From Candidatus Sulfopaludibacter sp. SbA3 (GTDB lineage Bacteria; Acidobacteriota; Terriglobia; 20CM-2-55-15): a stretch of DNA of 38,949 nucleotides. The translations under genes and the position numbers were made by a program. This document shows, piece after piece, positions 7,878-15,944 of this stretch (positions are counted from its first letter, which is position 1; each line of letters begins with the position of its first letter). The stretch lies in contig CAMBFR010000026.1 of NCBI GenBank assembly GCA_945865815.1, forward strand, positions 1 to 38,949. The letters run 5' to 3'. The notes under the pieces are model-generated. The model was not told where the DNA came from. It worked only from the letters and a program-made list of their open reading frames with translations, and made no database searches.

Positions 7878-7904
7878 CGCGCGGTGTTATGACCGCGCGT
7901 CTTT
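7878..7904. terminator. Hairpin terminator between ispH-ferredoxin and ypdA
   Basis: A perfect 8-bp GC-rich stem (CGCGCGGT at 7878-7885 pairing with ACCGCGCG at 7892-7899), a 6-base loop and a short TCTTT tail on the plus strand. It sits 4 bases after the ferredoxin stop; its right arm lies in the final codons of the convergent ypdA gene. It probably ends the ispH operon; the tail is short, so efficiency is uncertain. Confidence 0.6.
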
Positions 7905-8873
7905 CGATCGGCTGCCGATCCTGCCGGCCACTACGGCGCCGTGGAACCTTCCGTTTTCAATGAAGATATCGCCGTTCTGCCTTCCGCCTGTTACCGATCC
8001 CGCAAGGTAAACGCCCGAAACGTTTGTTTCGAGAGTCTCGGGATCGAATTGCGGCCGCAGCGTCGCGGGATCGTAAGTCACGCCGAGTTGATCGAAAAAC
8101 TGCGTCGAGGAGTGGTATCCGGTGAGCGCGAAGACCTGCTGCGCGGGTACTTCGATTTGTGAACCATTCTGCGAAACATTCACGCTGGCTGGAGTGATTT
8201 CCGTTACCTTCGCGTTGAAATAAGACTTGATCTCGCCCTTCTTCAACCGATTCTCGATGTCGGGCCGGACCCAGTACTTGACGTTCTGACCGAGTTCAGC
8301 TCCTCGATGGATCAACGTTACCCGCGCGCCGCTGCGAAAGAGTTCCAGCGCGGCCTCCGCCGCCGAATTTTTTCCGCCGATGACAACCACATCACGGTTG
8401 TAGAAAGGATGCGCTTCCGTGTAGTAATGCGAGACGTGAGGCAGATCCTCTCCCGGAATGTCCATGAAGTTGGGGTTGTCGTAATAGCCCGTGGCAATCA
8501 CGACGGTATGCGCATCGTACGCGCCGGCGGGGGTGACCGCTATGAAAGATCCTTCTCCGGCTTTTTCGACGCGGAGAACCTCCTCGTATTGATGGACGTT
8601 CAAGCCATAAGCGCCGACAACCCTTCGATAGTATTTCAGTGCTTCGTTTCGGGTCGGCTTCTCGCGCTCACACACCAGGGGCATACCGCCGATTTCGAGC
8701 AATTCGGGCGTCGTGAAAAAGATCATCTGCGCAGGGAAGTGAAAAACCGAATTCGTAATGCAGCCTTTCTCGAGGACCACATACGCAAGGCCGCGTTTCT
8801 GGGCTTCGATTGCGCATGCCAGCCCCGTAGGCCCGGCGCCGATAATCACAATGTCCAGCGATTGCATGGTCAC
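7887..8873 (-). CDS. ypdA: YpdA family FAD/NAD(P)-dependent oxidoreductase (putative bacillithiol disulfide reductase)
   Basis: A 328-residue two-dinucleotide-fold flavoprotein. The FAD site is GAGPTG at 12-17 with an acidic/basic turn after LAYVVLEKG; the NAD(P) site is VVVIGGKNSAAEAALEL near 165; the C-terminal FAD contact is VSGVYLAGSVTGG. The segment FHFPAQMIFFTTPELLEIGG is characteristic of YpdA, which lacks the CxxC redox pair of thioredoxin reductase and reduces bacillithiol disulfide using NADPH. The start is GTG at 8873, overlapping the PfkB stop by four bases; an internal ATG lies at 8867. It is the last gene of the leftward operon. Family assignment is firm; bacillithiol use in this organism is inferred. 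Confidence 0.9.
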   Translation of the reverse strand: MTMQSLDIVIIGAGPTGLACAIEAQKRGLAYVVLEKGCITNSVFHFPAQMIFFTTPELLEIGGMPLVCEREKPTRNEALKYYRRVVGAYGLNVHQYEEVLRVEKAGEGSFIAVTPAGAYDAHTVVIATGYYDNPNFMDIPGEDLPHVSHYYTEAHPFYNRDVVVIGGKNSAAEAALELFRSGARVTLIHRGAELGQNVKYWVRPDIENRLKKGEIKSYFNAKVTEITPASVNVSQNGSQIEVPAQQVFALTGYHSSTQFFDQLGVTYDPATLRPQFDPETLETNVSGVYLAGSVTGGRQNGDIFIENGRFHGAVVAGRIGSRSKDARS

Positions 8874-9784
8874 ATTTCTTCGAAATGTGTCAGCGCCTTG
8901 AACTGATAGAACCGGTTATCGATGTCCGATCGCGTCAGCTCCGTCAGCCTCCGCAGGCCAAACTGCTCCACATTAAACGATGCCATCACGGAGCCGAAGA
9001 TGATGCCGCGGCGGAAAGCGCGTTCGTCGACGGTGTCTTCCTGCGCCATCGCTCCCATAAAGCCGCCGGCGAAAGAGTCTCCGGCGCCTGTCGGATCGAA
9101 AACGTCTTCAAGCGGGAACGCGGGCGCCGCAAATACGGATGTGCCGTTGAACATCAATACGCCATACTCGCCGCGTTTCACGATAAGGGTCTTGGGGCCC
9201 ATCGCCAGAATCTTGTTGGCGGCCCGGACCAGGTTCGATTCGCCGGCCAGCATCCGCGTTTCGGCTTCATTAATCACAACGATGTCCACGTGGGAAAACG
9301 TTCGCTTGACCGCTTCCGGCTTTCCCTTGATCCAATAGTTCATGCTGTCGCAGGCGACGATGCGGGGCCGCTTGATCTGCTGGAGAACGCTCAACTGCAG
9401 ATCGGGATCGATGTTCCCGAGAAACACGTACTCCGAGGCGCGATATTTTTCGGGTATCACGGGATCGAACTTCTCGAAGACGTTGAGCTGCGTGTCGAGC
9501 GTGCGGGCCTCGTTGAGGTCATAACCGTACTCACCCTTCCATCGAAAGGTCTTGCCCTGCATCCGCGTGAGGCCTTCCGTGTTCACCTTGTGTTTGCGGA
9601 AGACATCCATTTCCTTGTCACCAAAGTCGTCTCCCACGACGGCTACCAGTTGTACCGGCGCGAAAAAACTGGCAGACACGGATGAATAAGTAGCGGTGCC
9701 ACCAAAAATATCTTCCGCCTCTCCGAACGGCGTCTTTACCGAGTCAAACGCAACCGAACCGACGATCAGAATCGAACCACTCAT
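8870..9784 (-). CDS. PfkB family carbohydrate/nucleoside kinase
   Basis: A 304-residue ribokinase-fold kinase. The N-terminal Gly-Gly motif is FGGTATYSS (about 27-35), and the C-terminal signature DPTGAGDSFAGGF has catalytic Asp at 236. INEAETRML (about 171-179) is a usual PfkB element. These enzymes phosphorylate sugars, nucleosides or related alcohols with ATP; the substrate is not clear. Because mtnP lies two genes upstream in the same operon, a purine-salvage role such as adenosine kinase is possible but unproven. The ATG at 9784 overlaps the stop of the CPBP gene (ATGA). The frame is open to 10048, but that extension would overlap the upstream gene and has no PfkB features. Confidence 0.9.
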   Translation of the reverse strand: MSGSILIVGSVAFDSVKTPFGEAEDIFGGTATYSSVSASFFAPVQLVAVVGDDFGDKEMDVFRKHKVNTEGLTRMQGKTFRWKGEYGYDLNEARTLDTQLNVFEKFDPVIPEKYRASEYVFLGNIDPDLQLSVLQQIKRPRIVACDSMNYWIKGKPEAVKRTFSHVDIVVINEAETRMLAGESNLVRAANKILAMGPKTLIVKRGEYGVLMFNGTSVFAAPAFPLEDVFDPTGAGDSFAGGFMGAMAQEDTVDERAFRRGIIFGSVMASFNVEQFGLRRLTELTRSDIDNRFYQFKALTHFEEM

Positions 9785-10677
9785 TTCTCTCGTAGACCTC
9801 CTGCTAATACCGCACGCATTCTCGGGCTGATATCCACCGCGCCCGCGGCTCGAATCGTAACCGCGGCTCCAATAAAGATGAACGTCGCGAGCAAACCGCC
9901 CTCGGGTCCGTAGCTCCCCCCAAGAATCAACTCCGGACCGGTTGCGCTGGAACTCCAGACCGAGGCGATGTCGATGCCCGAAAGAGGGAATCCCATGATA
10001 AAGCCCAGCCCCAGATTCCACCCAATGTGAATTCCGTAGGGCAACCAAAGGGACCGGGTTTTCACGTATGCGAGCGACAACATAAGCCCGGCCAGGAAAG
10101 TATTCACCGTACCCAGGGGCGACGCGTTGGGATTGGACGCGTGCACCCCGCCGAAAATCAGAGACGTAATCACCATCGCGGGCCAGGCGCCGATACCTCG
10201 CATGAGCACCTGAAGCGGATATCCTCGGAACATCAATTCCTCGTTTGCAGCCGATGCCAGCAACACCAGAACCGTTACAGTCAATTCCGGCGCCGTAGCG
10301 TTGCTCCCCGTCCAGGCTACAGCCAGTGTGCCAAAGGCAAAGCTGCCTGCAGCCAGCACGACGAGCATTCCGAGCCCGACGAAAAAGCCGAAGCCCAGAT
10401 CATTTGGCCACTTCTCGTGAAGCGCGACTCCGAAATGCCATAACGGCCTGTGTTCCACGAAGCGGGCCATAACCGCGAGCGCGCCGGCTGCCGGAATGAA
10501 AAACACGACGGCCTGCAAAGCGAGGGCGGTCAACTGGTCTTCCGGCGCCGAGTCCGTGTCGAAAATGAGACCTGTCGCAAAGACGGCCCCAATCAGAAGG
10601 ACGAGAAAGAGAAGAGCGTATGCCGCGAATTTCCAGCCGGAGCGGAGCTCGTGGTCTCGTGTGAGAAGAACGTTCAA
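9781..10677 (-). CDS. CPBP family intramembrane metalloprotease
   Basis: A 298-residue polytopic membrane protein with roughly eight hydrophobic segments. The CPBP (ABI/CAAX-protease-like) motifs are in order: EELMFR at 146-151 (EExxxR), FGGVH at 175-179 (FxxxH) and HIGWN at 217-221 (HxxxN), which build the metal site within the membrane. Relatives process prenylated peptides or bacteriocins, or act as immunity/regulatory proteins; the substrate here is unknown. The gene starts one base after mtnP ends and its stop overlaps the PfkB start by four bases, so it is embedded in the operon. There is no sign of truncation. Confidence 0.92.
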   Translation of the reverse strand: MNVLLTRDHELRSGWKFAAYALLFLVLLIGAVFATGLIFDTDSAPEDQLTALALQAVVFFIPAAGALAVMARFVEHRPLWHFGVALHEKWPNDLGFGFFVGLGMLVVLAAGSFAFGTLAVAWTGSNATAPELTVTVLVLLASAANEELMFRGYPLQVLMRGIGAWPAMVITSLIFGGVHASNPNASPLGTVNTFLAGLMLSLAYVKTRSLWLPYGIHIGWNLGLGFIMGFPLSGIDIASVWSSSATGPELILGGSYGPEGGLLATFIFIGAAVTIRAAGAVDISPRMRAVLAGGLREK

Positions 10678-10678
10678 T

Positions 10679-11542
10679 TTAGAAATACTTTCTGAGGAGG
10701 GGCTCCAGTTTGGTCCGTGTCTTTTCCGGCACTTTTTTAAGATCTGTCATGATGGCGTGTTTCAGCGCGTCCGGGCACTTGCACTTTCTCTCAACGGGAA
10801 GTTGCCTGGCCGCTGCCCGAATTATCGTCTGGGCGTTTTCACTGTTCCGCTTCAGATTCTCAATGACCTCGCTGACGGTCACCGCGTCGTGCTGGGGATG
10901 CCAGCAGTCATAGTCCGTTACCAGGGCGATGGTTGTATAGCAGATCTCCGCTTCGCGCGCGAGCTTCGCTTCCTGAAGATTCGTCATGCCGATCAGATCC
11001 ATTCCCCACCCGCGGTAGACATTGGACTCGGCCCTTGTCGAGAACTGGGGACCTTCCATGCAGACGTAGGTGCCACCGCGCTTGATCGGAATGCCCGCAT
11101 CTTTTCCGGATTGCTGGATGATGCCGGCCAGTTGCTGGCAGATCGGATCCGCAAAGCTGATATGGACGACAACGCCTTCTCCGAAGAACGTCGAAATGCG
11201 GGCCTTGGTTCGATCGTAAAACTGATCGGGCAGGACGATGTCCAAAGGCCGAAGTTCCTCGCGCAATGAGCCGACGGCGCTTGCAGAGAGCAGCCATTCC
11301 ACGCCAAGAGTCTTGAAACCATAGATATTCGCGCGGAAATTCAATTCCGACGGTGTGATCGTATGATTGCGATTGTGCCGCGCGAGGAAAACGACGCGCC
11401 GGCCCTCGAGCGAACCGGCGCGGTAGGTATCCGACGGTTTGCCGAACGGAGTGTCGAGGGCGATCTCCTCCACATCGCTCAGCCCTTCCATCTGATAGAG
11501 ACCGCTTCCCCCAATGATTCCGATTTTGATTTCATTCGCCAT
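10679..11542 (-). CDS. mtnP: S-methyl-5'-thioadenosine phosphorylase
   Basis: A 287-residue enzyme that cleaves 5'-methylthioadenosine, a by-product of polyamine and other SAM-using pathways, with phosphate to adenine and methylthioribose-1-phosphate. Family marks: GIIGGSGLY (phosphate loop, about 9-17), [19 protein letters not shown] (RH and NxR region), [40 protein letters not shown], and [10 protein letters not shown] carrying the Asp-Tyr-Asp of the 6-aminopurine MTAP type. The length is normal. It lies 22 bp downstream of the epimerase gene and one base upstream of the CPBP gene. No other methionine-salvage gene is in the window. Confidence 0.95.
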   Translation of the reverse strand: MANEIKIGIIGGSGLYQMEGLSDVEEIALDTPFGKPSDTYRAGSLEGRRVVFLARHNRNHTITPSELNFRANIYGFKTLGVEWLLSASAVGSLREELRPLDIVLPDQFYDRTKARISTFFGEGVVVHISFADPICQQLAGIIQQSGKDAGIPIKRGGTYVCMEGPQFSTRAESNVYRGWGMDLIGMTNLQEAKLAREAEICYTTIALVTDYDCWHPQHDAVTVSEVIENLKRNSENAQTIIRAAARQLPVERKCKCPDALKHAIMTDLKKVPEKTRTKLEPLLRKYF

Positions 11543-11564
11543 GTTTAGTAATGCCTAACAATGT

Positions 11565-11960
11565 TTAACCATGCTGCACCAGTTCCAGCAGCACTCCGCT
11601 TGTTGATGAGGGATGTATGAATGCGATTTTCGTATTGTGCGCCCCGCGCCGGGGTTTCTCGTCGATCAGGCGGACTCCGGATTCCTTGAGCCGCCGCAGT
11701 TCCGCTTCGATATCGTCCACCCGGACTGCGATGTGATGAATGCCTTCGCCGCGTTTGGCCATGAACTTCTCAATCGGTGAATTCGGTCCGGTCGGCTCCA
11801 GAAGCTCAATTCGGCTCTCACCGATGTTGAGCATCGCCACGCGCACTCCCTGCTCATCGACCTGATCGTATCCGGAAGCCGTCACGCCGATCAGATTCTC
11901 ATATGTCGCGACGGCGCTGGAAAGAGACCTCACTGCAATTCCGATATGATCGATCTTCAT
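11565..11960 (-). CDS. mce: Methylmalonyl-CoA epimerase
   Basis: A 131-residue VOC-fold protein that interconverts (2S)- and (2R)-methylmalonyl-CoA. The start KIDHIGIAVRSL carries the first metal His (H5), GIHHIAVRVDDIEAEL the second (about 75), and LLELVQ the C-terminal Glu. DEKPRRGAHNTKIAFIHP is typical of the family. It is downstream of meaB, which supports a propionyl-CoA/methylmalonyl-CoA pathway, although the mutase itself is not in view. A Shine-Dalgarno GGGAG precedes the ATG by about 11 bases. The gap to meaB contains the large palindrome at 11983-12132, which could modulate expression of this gene and those downstream. Confidence 0.95.
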   Translation of the reverse strand: MKIDHIGIAVRSLSSAVATYENLIGVTASGYDQVDEQGVRVAMLNIGESRIELLEPTGPNSPIEKFMAKRGEGIHHIAVRVDDIEAELRRLKESGVRLIDEKPRRGAHNTKIAFIHPSSTSGVLLELVQHG

Positions 11961-11982
11961 CGTCGAAGCAACTCCCGGCGAG

Positions 11983-12132
11983 AGGAGATTGTGAAATTGG
12001 ACGAATCCTGCATCTCAAATCCGAAATCCCGAAATATCAGATTGGACCGCATGAGGGGAGGATCGCCAGTCCAATTGAAGGTTTCGGATTTCGGATTTGA
12101 GATGCAGGATTCGTCCAATTTCACAATCTCCT
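11983..12132. repeat. 150-bp palindromic element with 47-bp perfect arms
   Basis: The left arm (11983-12029) and right arm (12086-12132) are exact reverse complements over 47 bases. Inside, a shorter pair (ATTGGAC at 12041-12047, GTCCAAT at 12069-12075) continues the symmetry imperfectly, leaving an unpaired core of about 20 bases. Each arm contains a short internal repeat (TTTCGGATTTCGGATTT-like). No ORF is supported inside and no clear target-site duplication flanks it. It lies in the 203-bp meaB-mce gap of a co-directional operon, so it would also form a very long RNA hairpin. It is most likely a miniature mobile or REPIN-like dispersed element; copy number in the genome is unknown. Confidence 0.9.
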
Positions 12133-12163
12133 ATGTTGGTGCCCTCAAAGAGGAGGGGACTAC

Positions 12164-13123
12164 TTACTTCTTGAACGCAATGCCCTGGATTATCTCCTCC
12201 ACTACCGAGTACGGGTCCTGTCGCCGCTCTGCAATCTTCCCGACGATGTCTTCCAGCTGTCCCTCCGGAAAAGCATCGTTCAGCACTTTCATGACGAGCC
12301 GCTCTTCGAGCACGGATATCAAATGCTGCCGCGCCACCTCGCGCTTCTTCTGCGCGCGAACGATCGAGTTGTCGAGGAATTGATGACACTTGCCGATGGT
12401 CTCGATCAATTCGCCGATGCCTTGTCCGTCGGTCGCGATGGTCCTCACAATCGGGGGTTCCCATCCATCCGTGCGATGAGACAAGGAGAGCATAGCAGAC
12501 ACGGCATGCTCCATTTTCTCGACGCCGGCGCGGTCACATTTGTTGATGACGAAGATATCGCCGATCTCCATGATACCGGCCTTGAGGGCCTGCACGTCAT
12601 CGCCCATCCCTGGTACCAGGACAACTATGGAAATGTCGGCGAGCTTCACGATCTCGATTTCATCCTGACCGACGCCGACAGTTTCGATGAGGATGGGGTC
12701 CTTGCCGGCAGCATCCAGAACCGTCACGACGTCTGCAGTTGCGCTGGCCAATCCCCCGAGGTGGCCGCGCGCCGCCATGCTTCGGACATATACACCAGGA
12801 TCGATGCCGAACGTCCGCATCCGGATGCGGTCCCCGAGGATGGCGCCGCCCGTGAAGGGGCTGCTTGGATCGACCGCGACGACTCCGACGATTTTGCTCT
12901 TTTGACGGTATGCCGCGGCGAGCCGATCGACGAGCGAACTCTTGCCGGATCCCGGGCTGCCGGTGATTCCGATGACCTGGGCCTTGCCTGTCCGCGGATA
13001 AAGCTGGCGCAGGATCTCCACGCTGCCGGGCGCGCGATTTTCGACCCGCGTGATTACGCGCGCCAGCGCTCGGGTGTCGCCTTTTAGGAGCTCCTGAAGA
13101 AGGTCGTGGACGGACTCCGTCAC
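12164..13123 (-). CDS. meaB: Methylmalonyl-CoA mutase-associated GTPase MeaB
   Basis: A 319-residue G3E-type GTPase that chaperones B12-dependent methylmalonyl-CoA mutase, gating cofactor loading and exchanging damaged cofactor. The P-loop is GSPGSGKS at 55-62; then VDPSSPFTGGAILGDRIRM (switch region), ETVGVGQDE (Walker B/G3) and NKCD (G4). The C-terminal helical dimerisation region ends at about 319, normal for the family. The start is GTG at 13123, preceded by GAGG at five bases and only two bases after the acyl-CoA dehydrogenase stop. The longer open frame (to 13267) lies inside that gene and shows no homologous features. Confidence 0.95.
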   Translation of the reverse strand: MTESVHDLLQELLKGDTRALARVITRVENRAPGSVEILRQLYPRTGKAQVIGITGSPGSGKSSLVDRLAAAYRQKSKIVGVVAVDPSSPFTGGAILGDRIRMRTFGIDPGVYVRSMAARGHLGGLASATADVVTVLDAAGKDPILIETVGVGQDEIEIVKLADISIVVLVPGMGDDVQALKAGIMEIGDIFVINKCDRAGVEKMEHAVSAMLSLSHRTDGWEPPIVRTIATDGQGIGELIETIGKCHQFLDNSIVRAQKKREVARQHLISVLEERLVMKVLNDAFPEGQLEDIVGKIAERRQDPYSVVEEIIQGIAFKK

Positions 13124-13125
13124 GC

Positions 13126-14265
13126 TTACCTCAGTATCTCTCTCGCAATAACAAGCCTTTGGATTTCGCTGGTGCCCTCGCCTATCGTGCAGAGTTTTAC
13201 GTCGCGGTAGTATTTTTCGGCGGGATAGTCTTTGATAAAGCCGTACCCCCCGTGGATTTGAACGCACTCATTCGCGACGCGCACCGCCACCTCGCTGGCG
13301 TGGAGTTTCGCCATCGACGACTGAGCTGTGGTCTTCATTCCCTGGTCCTTCATCCATGCGGCCCGGTAAGTCAGCAGGCGCGCGGCTTCGATTTCGGTTG
13401 CCATGTCGGCAAGCTTGAACTGAATGGCCTGAAATTCCGCGATGGCCTGGCCGAACTGCCGCCGCTCTTTCGAATAGCTCAGTGCGGCTTCGTAAGCCCC
13501 CTGGGCCATTCCGATCGCGAGGGCGGCGATGCTGATTCTACCTCCGTCGAGTACCTTCAGGGCGTCGACAAAGCCATGGCCGAGCTCGCCGAGAAGGTTT
13601 TCCTTCGGCACATGGCAGTCGTCAAAAATGATGGTGGAGGTATCGCTCGCCCGCAGGCCAAGCTTGTTTTCCTTCTTTCCGGCCGAGAAGCCCGGCGTGC
13701 CTTTCTCGACTATGAATGCGGAAATGCCGTGACTGCCGGCTGATTTGTCCGTTACCGCCATCGCCACACAGACGTCGCCATATGTTCCGTGTGTGGTGAA
13801 CGTCTTCTGGCCTCGTAGTACCCAGCTGTTGTCTTCCAGGCGCGCCGTTGTCTGAGTTCCCGCGGCATCGCTGCCGGCCTCGGGTTCGGTCAGGCTCCAC
13901 GCGCCGAGCTTTTCGCCCTTTGCGAGAAGTGGAATGTATCGGCGTTGCTGCGCTTCGCTGCCGGAGTTGAAAATGTGCCCGGTGCACAGCGAATTGTGCG
14001 CGGCCAGGGAGATCCCGATCGAACCATCGACGCGCGAGAGTTCCTCGATAATTCCCACATACTCCACGTAGCCGAGTCCTGCTCCTCCGTACTCGCTTGG
14101 GATCAAAACACCCAGGAAGCCCAATCCGCCCAGTTTTCGGAGAACTTCGAGGGGAAATATCTGCTTCTCGTCCCATTCCATCACGTGAGGGCGGATTTCG
14201 TTTTCCGCAAACTCGCGAACGATGCGCTTTATTTCGAGAAGTTCATCGCTGTAGCCAAACTCCAT
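13126..14265 (-). CDS. Acyl-CoA dehydrogenase
   Basis: A 379-residue FAD flavoprotein of the short-chain/isovaleryl acyl-CoA dehydrogenase type. It oxidises an acyl-CoA to the 2-enoyl-CoA and passes electrons to ETF. Signatures include [17 protein letters not shown] (FAD contact), [37 protein letters not shown] and [20 protein letters not shown]. The likely catalytic base is Glu363 in [12 protein letters not shown]. The substrate chain length cannot be assigned. Being directly upstream of meaB and mce suggests a branched-chain or odd-chain catabolic route ending in propionyl-CoA (inference). Confidence 0.93.
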   Translation of the reverse strand: MEFGYSDELLEIKRIVREFAENEIRPHVMEWDEKQIFPLEVLRKLGGLGFLGVLIPSEYGGAGLGYVEYVGIIEELSRVDGSIGISLAAHNSLCTGHIFNSGSEAQQRRYIPLLAKGEKLGAWSLTEPEAGSDAAGTQTTARLEDNSWVLRGQKTFTTHGTYGDVCVAMAVTDKSAGSHGISAFIVEKGTPGFSAGKKENKLGLRASDTSTIIFDDCHVPKENLLGELGHGFVDALKVLDGGRISIAALAIGMAQGAYEAALSYSKERRQFGQAIAEFQAIQFKLADMATEIEAARLLTYRAAWMKDQGMKTTAQSSMAKLHASEVAVRVANECVQIHGGYGFIKDYPAEKYYRDVKLCTIGEGTSEIQRLVIAREILR

Positions 14266-14290
14266 GGAAGCCCCCCTGGCTCAGCAACTG

Positions 14291-14836
14291 TTATGCAACG
14301 GGATCGATCATTGTCCAGGTCATGTCGCAGTCGCCGCAGCGATAGCGGTGGCCGCCGGACTTTTCTATTGTGTCGATGGCGATGAAAGAAGACGAACAGA
14401 AGGGACAGTAATTGATGGCGCATGGCGGGTTGGACGGGTCCGCAAGCCGGCCGCTGAATTCTTCAATGGACGAAAGAAGCGTCTCGATGACCATCGACTG
14501 ATTCCGCCGCCAGTCATTGCGAGGGGGCCAGAACACTTCAATCGCCGTTGATATCCATCCGTGCGGTGTAGGAACCGTGTCGGCGTCCATCGTGTAATTC
14601 AGCAGGCAATCGAGCCGGCAATCCGTACCGGAGAGCTTGCCGTCGAGCATTCTCACCAGTTCCGTCAACCGACTAAGTCCGGACGATCCCAGGACGGTGA
14701 TTTCGAGCCAGAGGTTGTCTTCGGACTTATGCCCGGCGCAACAGCCTTCCAGCCGTAACCAGGGAAATCGGCCGAGTTCTTTCAGGACGGGTCTGAGAAC
14801 TTTGTCTGCCTTGCTGACAATGTCGGAATTGGACAT
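14291..14836 (-). CDS. Uncharacterised protein with C-terminal zinc ribbon
   Basis: A 181-residue soluble protein. The N-terminal half carries a compact motif RLEGCCAGHKSEDNLWLEI (about 28-46) that faintly resembles the small Cys/Gly/His-rich segment of TYW3-like proteins, but I cannot assign it. The C-terminus has two CxxC knuckles (C144/C147 and C167/C170) forming a likely zinc ribbon. The middle, about 85-135, has HGWISTAIEVFWPPRNDWRRNQ. The gene is complete, 25 bp upstream of acyl-CoA dehydrogenase and 12 bp downstream of thiL, so it belongs to the operon. Function unknown. Confidence 0.85.
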   Translation of the reverse strand: MSNSDIVSKADKVLRPVLKELGRFPWLRLEGCCAGHKSEDNLWLEITVLGSSGLSRLTELVRMLDGKLSGTDCRLDCLLNYTMDADTVPTPHGWISTAIEVFWPPRNDWRRNQSMVIETLLSSIEEFSGRLADPSNPPCAINYCPFCSSSFIAIDTIEKSGGHRYRCGDCDMTWTMIDPVA

Positions 14837-14848
14837 AAACTGAGGATA

Positions 14849-15790
14849 TCAGGATTGACCGGAATTTGAGAAATGCTGCCACCCTCGAGGCCGAAGCACG
14901 GACTCCCCCGACCCATCAACCAGAAAAACCTGATGATTGGCGGAGGATTCCAGAATCTCCCCAATGCGTGTGATCGGAACGCCTTCCACTACCGCGGGCA
15001 ATTCCCGCGCCACGATTAGGAGTTCATACTCTTCTCCGCCATGGAGAACCTGCCAATCCGCGGCGTCCGGCGCCGCCGGAAGAAGATTCCGGTAAATGCG
15101 GGCCGACACTTTGGACTCTTCGACAATGTGGTTCAGGTCGGTCGAGAGTCCGTCACTGATGTCGATGGCGGCATGCGCCCGGTCCGCGACAGCGTAGCCG
15201 GCATGGTGACGAGGTTCCGGGTAGAGGTGGCGCGAGACTGCCGGATGTTTCATGTCGCCGGCCTTTAGCCGCTCCAGGCCAAGGGCGGATGAACCGAGAT
15301 TGCCTGTTACGTATATAGCGTCGCCAGGGCGGGCTCCTGAGCGCAGCATGGCGCCGCCCTGCCGAACTCGTCCAACCATGGAGACATCGACAAAGATTAT
15401 TTCCGCCGAGGAAGAATCTCCTCCGACGAGAGAAACACCGAATTGCCGGCATGCTCTTTCGACGCCGTTTAGGAAACCGTCAATCCACTCCACGTCCAGG
15501 TCTCCGGGAGCCGCAAGAGATATCAGAAAGTGCATCGGGATTCCGCCCATTGCCCCGACGTCGCTCACGTTGACGGCTACGGCCTTGTAGCCTACGGAGT
15601 CGGCAGGATGTAGACCGCGAATGAAATGGGTATTCTCCGCGACTAAATCGGAGCAATAGACGACGGAGTGTCCCGGTGGAATATCGAGGATGGCGGCATC
15701 GTCGCCGATGCCGAGAGTGACAGGCGCATCCTTGAAACGATCCCTGATTCTCCGAATCAGTCCAGATTCACCAAGATCGCGGAGTTTCAT
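14849..15790 (-). CDS. thiL: Thiamine-monophosphate kinase
   Basis: A 313-residue PurM-fold enzyme that phosphorylates thiamine monophosphate to thiamine diphosphate with ATP. The Mg/substrate motifs are in order: GIGDDAAIL, YCSDLVAENTHF, VNVSDVGAMGG, LVGGDSSSAEIIFVDVSMVG and AIDISDGLSTDLNHI. The start is the ATG at 15790 (MKLRDLGESGLI), preceded by GGGAG at nine bases; the open frame runs to 15898 but lacks family features there. It is the first gene of the leftward operon and divergent from the desaturase operon across a 152-bp region. No thiamine riboswitch is recognisable in that region, and no other thi gene is present. Confidence 0.94.
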   Translation of the reverse strand: MKLRDLGESGLIRRIRDRFKDAPVTLGIGDDAAILDIPPGHSVVYCSDLVAENTHFIRGLHPADSVGYKAVAVNVSDVGAMGGIPMHFLISLAAPGDLDVEWIDGFLNGVERACRQFGVSLVGGDSSSAEIIFVDVSMVGRVRQGGAMLRSGARPGDAIYVTGNLGSSALGLERLKAGDMKHPAVSRHLYPEPRHHAGYAVADRAHAAIDISDGLSTDLNHIVEESKVSARIYRNLLPAAPDAADWQVLHGGEEYELLIVARELPAVVEGVPITRIGEILESSANHQVFLVDGSGESVLRPRGWQHFSNSGQS

Positions 15791-15884
15791 TACAAATGCT
15801 CCCTTCCTACCCTCAGACTGGACACTTCCCTTGCTACGATCACCGGACAGATCATTAGCTACCGACACATCCTTACTATCGGCG

Positions 15885-15911
15885 TTGACAGTAGGCATTC
15901 AAAGGTATAAA
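15885..15911 (+). promoter_or_regulatory. Putative sigma-70 promoter of the desaturase operon
   Basis: A perfect -35 TTGACA (15885-15890) is followed by TATAAA (15906-15911), five of six to the -10 consensus, but with a short 15-bp spacer. It lies 32 bp before the desaturase start. The predicted transcription start (about 15918) falls inside the left arm of the adjacent inverted repeat, suggesting the repeat may act as a protein-binding operator. Confidence 0.5.
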
Positions 15912-15944
15912 TACCCGATACTCATTTGGCCTTGAGTCGGGTAT
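15911..15944 (+). promoter_or_regulatory. Inverted repeat overlapping the desaturase start codon
   Basis: ATACCCGA (15911-15918) pairs with TCGGGTAT (15937-15944), and after a two-base bulge CTCA (15921-15924) pairs with TGAG (15933-15936) around an 8-base loop. The right arm contains the only Shine-Dalgarno-like bases and the first two bases of the ATG at 15943. As RNA it would hide the start codon; as DNA it sits between the -10 and the gene like an operator. A second in-frame ATG lies at 15949, just outside the stem. Confidence 0.5.

Noticed and set aside
8870-10048. PfkB gene starting at 10048
   Set aside because: The extra 88 codons lie wholly within the CPBP gene in another frame; the ATG at 9784 begins the kinase fold.
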